From contig JBCCHN010000030.1 of assembly GCA_039028695.1 (NCBI GenBank), forward strand, positions 1 through 47,757: DNA of 47,757 nucleotides. Direction: 5' to 3'. Positions 44,092-47,757 of the stretch are shown in pieces. The position numbers and the translations under genes were made by a program. Origin of the DNA: JANQKX01 sp039028695 (lineage in GTDB: Bacteria; Pseudomonadota; Alphaproteobacteria; Kiloniellales; Kiloniellaceae). The notes beneath the pieces are model-generated. The model was not told where the DNA came from. It worked only from the letters and a program-made list of their open reading frames with translations, and made no database searches. How positions within the stretch are numbered: position 1 is the first letter of the stretch; each line of letters begins with the position of its first letter.

Positions 44092-44230
44092 CTTGACCCC
44101 CGCTTGAGACCATTACGCCTGAAGGCGCGGCAATACTGTTTCGTCTAACACCCTGACAGCGCAATGTTCCAAGGGCAATCTCTCAAAAATGTCGGGTTAT
44201 CTGTCGAAAACAAAGGCTTCTATGGGCGGC

Positions 44231-44334
44231 AGCGGCAAGGGACGCCGCTTATGCGTGGTTCCCCGTCGCCACGGCGACAGAGCAGGCCCTGCCGGGTGAA
44301 ATAATTCACTGCGGCATGCGGGTGAAGGCTCCGC
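44231..44334 (+). promoter_or_regulatory. Hairpin-rich leader upstream of the MttB homologue
   Basis: Five stems follow each other in the 5' leader: AGCGGC (44231-44236)/GCCGCT (44244-44249); GTCGCC (44265-44270)/GGCGAC (44273-44278); GCAGG (44282-44286)/CCTGC (44288-44292); GTGAA (44296-44300)/TTCAC (44305-44309); GCGG (44318-44321)/CCGC (44331-44334). The middle three are separated by only 3 nt. It ends about 77 nt before the ATG. It could be a structured regulatory RNA; I recognise no known riboswitch consensus. The rest of the 320-bp gap holds a small dyad CGCCT/AGGCG (44116-44127) and no gene. Confidence 0.45.
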
Positions 44335-44411
44335 CTGTCTTGCTTGGGGCATTGAATGGCTCCTCGAAGAGTTTACAGCAACGAAATTGAAGCCCTTTTT
44401 TGGACGACGAA

Positions 44412-45971
44412 ATGAGCGAAACAGCGACAGATCAGCGCCGGTCCCGGCGCGGCCGAAGCGGGGGTGGCGCCGATGCGCGGCGTGCCAAGCGAACCGGCGG
44501 ACATTCGGCGAAACAGTCCTATATCCGGCGGAAAATACCCTTCTTTGAGCCCCTGAGCGAAGAGTCTCTGGAACTGATCGAGCACAACGCGGACACCGTG
44601 TTGGAGGAAATCGGTATCGAGTTTCGCGACGACGCGGAGGCGCTTCAGCTTTGGCGCGACGCTGGTGCCGATGTGCAAGGCGAACGGGTCCGGTTTCCCC
44701 GCGGGCTGTGCCGCAAGCTGTGCGAAACCATACCATCGGAATTCACCCAGCACGCGCGCAATCCCGAGCGTTCGGTTCAGATCGGCGGGCGAAATACGGT
44801 CTTCGCGCCGGTTTATGGGCCGCCCTTTGTCCGAGATTTGGAGCAGGGCCGGCGCTATGCCACGATTGAGGACTTCCAAAACTTCGTGAAGCTCGCCTAT
44901 TCGGTTCCCGCCATGCATCACTCAGGCGGCACGGTGTGCGAGCCCGTGGACATTCCGGTGAATAAGCGTCATTTGGATATGGTCTACAGCCACCTGCGTT
45001 ACTCCGATATGCCGTTCATGGGCTCGGTGACGGCGCCCGAGCGGGCCGAAGACACCATTTCCCTGGCCAAGATCGTTTTTGGCGACGACTTCGTGGAAAA
45101 CAACACGGTGGTGGTCAACTTGATCAACGCCAACTCGCCCATGACCTTCGACGAGACAATGTTGGGAGCATTGAAGGTCTATGCCCGCCACAATCAGGCC
45201 TGCATAGTTTCGCCCTTTATCCTGTCAGGCGCCATGGCGCCGGTCACGCCCGTTGGGGTGATGACCCAGACCTTGGCCGAGGCGCTGGCGGGCCTGGCCT
45301 TTTCCCAATTGGTTCGGGCCGGATCACCCATGGTTATGGGCAGCTTTGCTTCGTCCGTTTCCATGCAGTCGGGCGCACCCACCTTCGGGACGCCCGAGCC
45401 GGCCATGGTGCTCTATGGCATGGGCCAGCTTGCCAGACGTTTGGGTGTTCCCTTCCGCTCGGGCGGATCCCTGTGCGGTTCCAAGGTGCCCGATGCGCAA
45501 GCGGCTCAGGAAAGCAGTCAGACAATTTTGCCGACCCTGCTTGGAGGAGTGAATTTCGTGCTCCATGCGGCGGGTTGGCTGGAAGGTGGTTTGGTCTCGT
45601 CCTATGAGAAGTTCATGATTGATGCGGATCAGTTGGGCATGATGCAGGTGATGGCCGGCGGTTACGACCTGACCGAAAATGGCCAGGCGATGAGCGCCAT
45701 TCGCGAAGTGGGTCCGGGCAGTCACTTCCTTGGGTGTGCCCACACGCAGGCCAATTTCGAAACGGCCTTTTTCCGCTCCAGCATCGCCGATAACAATTCT
45801 TTCGAACAGTGGGAGGCAGAAGGCGCTAAAGACGCCATGCAGCGCGCCAATGGCTTGGTCCGTAAAACCCTGGCGGAATACGAGGCGCCCGCGATTGACC
45901 CGGCGGTGGATGAGGCCCTCCTGGACTTCATGCGCCAGCGCAAGGACTCCATGCCCGATGCATTTACCTGA
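44412..45971 (+). CDS. MttB-family methylamine/betaine:corrinoid methyltransferase homologue, non-pyrrolysine
   Basis: 519 residues from the ATG at 44412; a TTG four codons earlier is the other reading. It is a TIM-barrel trimethylamine-methyltransferase-family protein: FFEPLSEESLELIEHNADTVLEEIGIEFRDD at the start, VYGPPFVRDLEQGRRYATIEDFQNFVKLAY, ILSGAMAPVTPVGVMTQTLAEALAG, GGSLCGSKVPDAQAAQESSQT and a C-terminal QWEAEGAKDAMQRANG. There is no in-frame UAG, so it lacks pyrrolysine, like the glycine- and proline-betaine enzymes MtgB and MtpB. No corrinoid protein or reactivase is nearby. The first ~40 residues are Arg/Gly-rich and basic. Divergent from the dimethylglycine dehydrogenase. Confidence 0.88.
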   Translation: MSETATDQRRSRRGRSGGGADARRAKRTGGHSAKQSYIRRKIPFFEPLSEESLELIEHNADTVLEEIGIEFRDDAEALQLWRDAGADVQGERVRFPRGLCRKLCETIPSEFTQHARNPERSVQIGGRNTVFAPVYGPPFVRDLEQGRRYATIEDFQNFVKLAYSVPAMHHSGGTVCEPVDIPVNKRHLDMVYSHLRYSDMPFMGSVTAPERAEDTISLAKIVFGDDFVENNTVVVNLINANSPMTFDETMLGALKVYARHNQACIVSPFILSGAMAPVTPVGVMTQTLAEALAGLAFSQLVRAGSPMVMGSFASSVSMQSGAPTFGTPEPAMVLYGMGQLARRLGVPFRSGGSLCGSKVPDAQAAQESSQTILPTLLGGVNFVLHAAGWLEGGLVSSYEKFMIDADQLGMMQVMAGGYDLTENGQAMSAIREVGPGSHFLGCAHTQANFETAFFRSSIADNNSFEQWEAEGAKDAMQRANGLVRKTLAEYEAPAIDPAVDEALLDFMRQRKDSMPDAFT

Positions 45972-46035
45972 CGCATCTTTGCGTGAATTGCTCTGACTTG
46001 GTCGATTGCTGAGATTGATTGCTGAGGTCGGCCGT

Positions 46036-47655
46036 TTATTTTTTGCTGTCGATGATCGATCCGGCCAGTTTGACGCCTGTGGCAACCAGTTCGGGCACCA
46101 CTTGATAGGCACCGGCCTCTTCCAGCTCGCGTGCATGAGCCTCGTTCTTGGCGCGGGCATAGACCTGGATGTCGGGGAAGATATAGCGCACCATGGCGAC
46201 AGTCTGCAGGGCAGCCTTGGGGCTATCCATGGCCACCACTAAAGCACGCGCCTTGTCCAGGTTCACTGCCGCTAAAACGTCCGGCCGGGTGGCGTCCCCG
46301 TAATAGATGGGCTGGTTGCTTTTGCGCGCTTGGGCGACGCGGTGGGGGTCTAAATCGAGCGCCACGTAAGATGCACCCGCGTCACTCAGACTCTGCGCGA
46401 CCGCATTTCCCACCCGCCCGAATCCAGCGATGATGACATGATCGCGGAGGGCACCGACCTCCTCGGGAATATCCTCGATCGAAGGGGTAGCTTCCTTTGT
46501 CATTCTCTGTGAAAGGCGACGGCCCAAGACGGCAAGCAAAGGGGTTACCATCATTGTGACCGCCACAGCCACTACGAGGATCTGCGCATCGGCCATCCTA
46601 AGCGGTCCGGCGGCAACCCCAGCGCCCAAAAGGACAAAAGCAAATTCGCCCCCTTGCGATAGGAGTAATCCCAAATGGAGAGAATCGGGTTTGGAGAGGG
46701 CAAATAGACGGGCCAGGGTGGTTAGGATCACGGCTTTGCCGATGATAAGCGCTGCCGCCATCAATAGGATCCAACCGATATTTTCCCAGGCAATTTTCAA
46801 GTTGATGGCCATGCCAACGGTCATGAAAAAAAGACCCAGCAGAAGGCCACGGAATGGCTGGATGTCGGCATGAACCTGATGGCGGAACTGGGTCTCGGCC
46901 AACAACATGCCCGCCAGGAATGCGCCAAAGGCCATGGACAAGCCTGCCTCGTGGGTGATCATGCCGGCGGCGAGTGCGATAAAAAGTGTGAGCGCGGCAA
47001 AGATTTCCGGTTCGCGCGTCGCCGCCACCTGGGCAAAGAGGCCCCGCAGCACAATTCGGCCCACCCCCAAGATGGCCATGACCGCGGCGACCATTTTTAG
47101 GCCCGATTCGCCCAAAGCGGCAAAAACCGAATCTCCCGGTTGGCCCAGCGCCACGACTCCGACCAGGAAAGGCCCGACCATGAGATCTTGTAAGAGCAAC
47201 ACGGCAAAGGCCGAACGCCCGAATTGGGAGTTCAAGTCATCCCGGTCCGAAAGCATGCGCAGCACGATGGCCGTGGACGACAGCGCCAAGCCAACCCCGA
47301 TGATGGCTGCGGCCTGCAGGCGTAGGCCCGCCAGGTTGGCGACACCGGCAATGGCAAGAGAGGTGACAAAGACTTGCGCCGCGCCCAAGGCGAAAACCGG
47401 ACCACGCATAAGCTTGATGCGGGAAAAGGGCAACTCCAAGCCCACCGCGAACAGCAGGAACACCACCCCCAACTCGGCAAGGGCCTGGGTGTTTTCCAGG
47501 TTGCTGACCAAACCGAAACCCGAGGGCCCGATCAGGGCCCCGCCGACCAAATAGCCCAAGACCGCACCGAGGCGGAGACGCTGAAAAATGGATACAGCAA
47601 CCACGGCCGCCAGCAATATGACGACAACATCAAAAAGGTATCCAGTCTCGGGCAT
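46036..47655 (-). CDS. CPA2 cation:proton antiporter with TrkA-N domain (KefB/KefC-like)
   Basis: 539 residues. About 12 helices make the exchanger domain, with the family motifs LGYLVGGALIGPSGFGLV, LAELGVVFLLFAVGLELPFSRI, GLALSSTAIVLRML, and LLSQGGEFAFVLLGAG. A cytoplasmic TrkA-N/RCK domain starts near 400 with VIIAGFGRVGNAVAQSL and an acidic VALDLDPHRV strand end, as in NAD-binding K+ efflux proteins KefB/KefC. Function: K+/H+ exchange in the inner membrane, possibly linked to redox or electrophile stress. The closest functional context is not shown by neighbours; the MttB gene converges on it. No partner KefG/KefF-type gene is in the window. Confidence 0.9.
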   Translation of the reverse strand: MPETGYLFDVVVILLAAVVAVSIFQRLRLGAVLGYLVGGALIGPSGFGLVSNLENTQALAELGVVFLLFAVGLELPFSRIKLMRGPVFALGAAQVFVTSLAIAGVANLAGLRLQAAAIIGVGLALSSTAIVLRMLSDRDDLNSQFGRSAFAVLLLQDLMVGPFLVGVVALGQPGDSVFAALGESGLKMVAAVMAILGVGRIVLRGLFAQVAATREPEIFAALTLFIALAAGMITHEAGLSMAFGAFLAGMLLAETQFRHQVHADIQPFRGLLLGLFFMTVGMAINLKIAWENIGWILLMAAALIIGKAVILTTLARLFALSKPDSLHLGLLLSQGGEFAFVLLGAGVAAGPLRMADAQILVVAVAVTMMVTPLLAVLGRRLSQRMTKEATPSIEDIPEEVGALRDHVIIAGFGRVGNAVAQSLSDAGASYVALDLDPHRVAQARKSNQPIYYGDATRPDVLAAVNLDKARALVVAMDSPKAALQTVAMVRYIFPDIQVYARAKNEAHARELEEAGAYQVVPELVATGVKLAGSIIDSKK

Positions 47656-47757
47656 TTTTCCCTTTTGCCTTTTCTCTGGGATCCGCAGAGGTTAGCGAAG
47701 GTTGCCAAATGAACCGTGGCGACGGCGATCTTTTCCCTTTAGTGGCTATAGGAAAAC

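Noticed and set aside
44197..44736. 179-codon minus-strand frame across the MttB leader and gene start
   Set aside because: It is largely antisense to the start of the MttB homologue and to the hairpin leader, with an Arg-rich composition typical of shadow frames.
44412..45971. Pyrrolysine-containing MttB
   Set aside because: The frame has no in-frame UAG and is uninterrupted, so it is a non-pyrrolysine member.

Overview
The window is a dense, mostly GC-rich stretch of chromosome with short AT-rich gaps, 36 protein-coding genes and no rRNA, tRNA, CRISPR array, transposase or phage gene that I can see. The gene families (GcvA-type LysR regulators, DddP-like M24 enzyme, GcvT-fused dimethylglycine dehydrogenase, betaine-homocysteine methyltransferase, pyrrolysine-less MttB homologue, DUF2955/HlyD exporter) point to an alphaproteobacterium, probably a marine or host-associated heterotroph. 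This placement is inferred from gene content, not from a marker gene.

Region 1 (1-10.8 kb) is a cell-surface locus. It holds the end of an FG-GAP repeat protein, two divergent minor DUF4402-like proteins (one with a twin-arginine signal), a LuxR-type response regulator and a membrane hybrid histidine kinase facing it tail to tail. A three-gene set follows: a DUF4402 major subunit, a PapD-like chaperone, and a large outer-membrane usher-like protein with C-terminal SdrD/carboxypeptidase-regulatory-like domains. I read this as a non-classical chaperone-usher system; it is the most interesting part of the window. A strong branched hairpin lies between subunit and chaperone and could set their ratio.

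Region 2 (10.8-18.9 kb) holds a split ThDP-dependent decarboxylase pair (ComD/ComE-like), a HAD-IIA phosphatase, an AI-2E family permease, a DUF2955 + HlyD exporter pair, a MarC protein and a CPA2 antiporter. Region 3 (18.9-24.3 kb) is a tight minus-strand operon of aldehyde dehydrogenase, a divergent M19 'dipeptidase' and a 569-residue protein of unknown function, with a divergent LysR regulator and a clear repeat-type operator.

Region 4 (24.3-30.4 kb) has a Tat-exported parallel beta-helix protein, a 0.9 kb AT-rich gap with several dyads, a secreted animal-type haem peroxidase, purC and a MOSC protein. Region 5 (30.4-46 kb) is catabolic: an orphan PDH-E1/transketolase-like enzyme, a GcvA-type regulator divergent from a CmcJ/NvfI-family oxidoreductase and a glutathione S-transferase, then a long minus-strand series (dimethylglycine dehydrogenase, Bmt, aminotransferase, DUF3108 protein, Rieske oxygenase, DddP-like lyase) facing a divergent MttB homologue with a hairpin-rich leader. 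Together these suggest use of methylated onium compounds (glycine betaine or related betaines, and DMSP) as methyl, carbon and nitrogen sources. The window closes with a second CPA2 antiporter.
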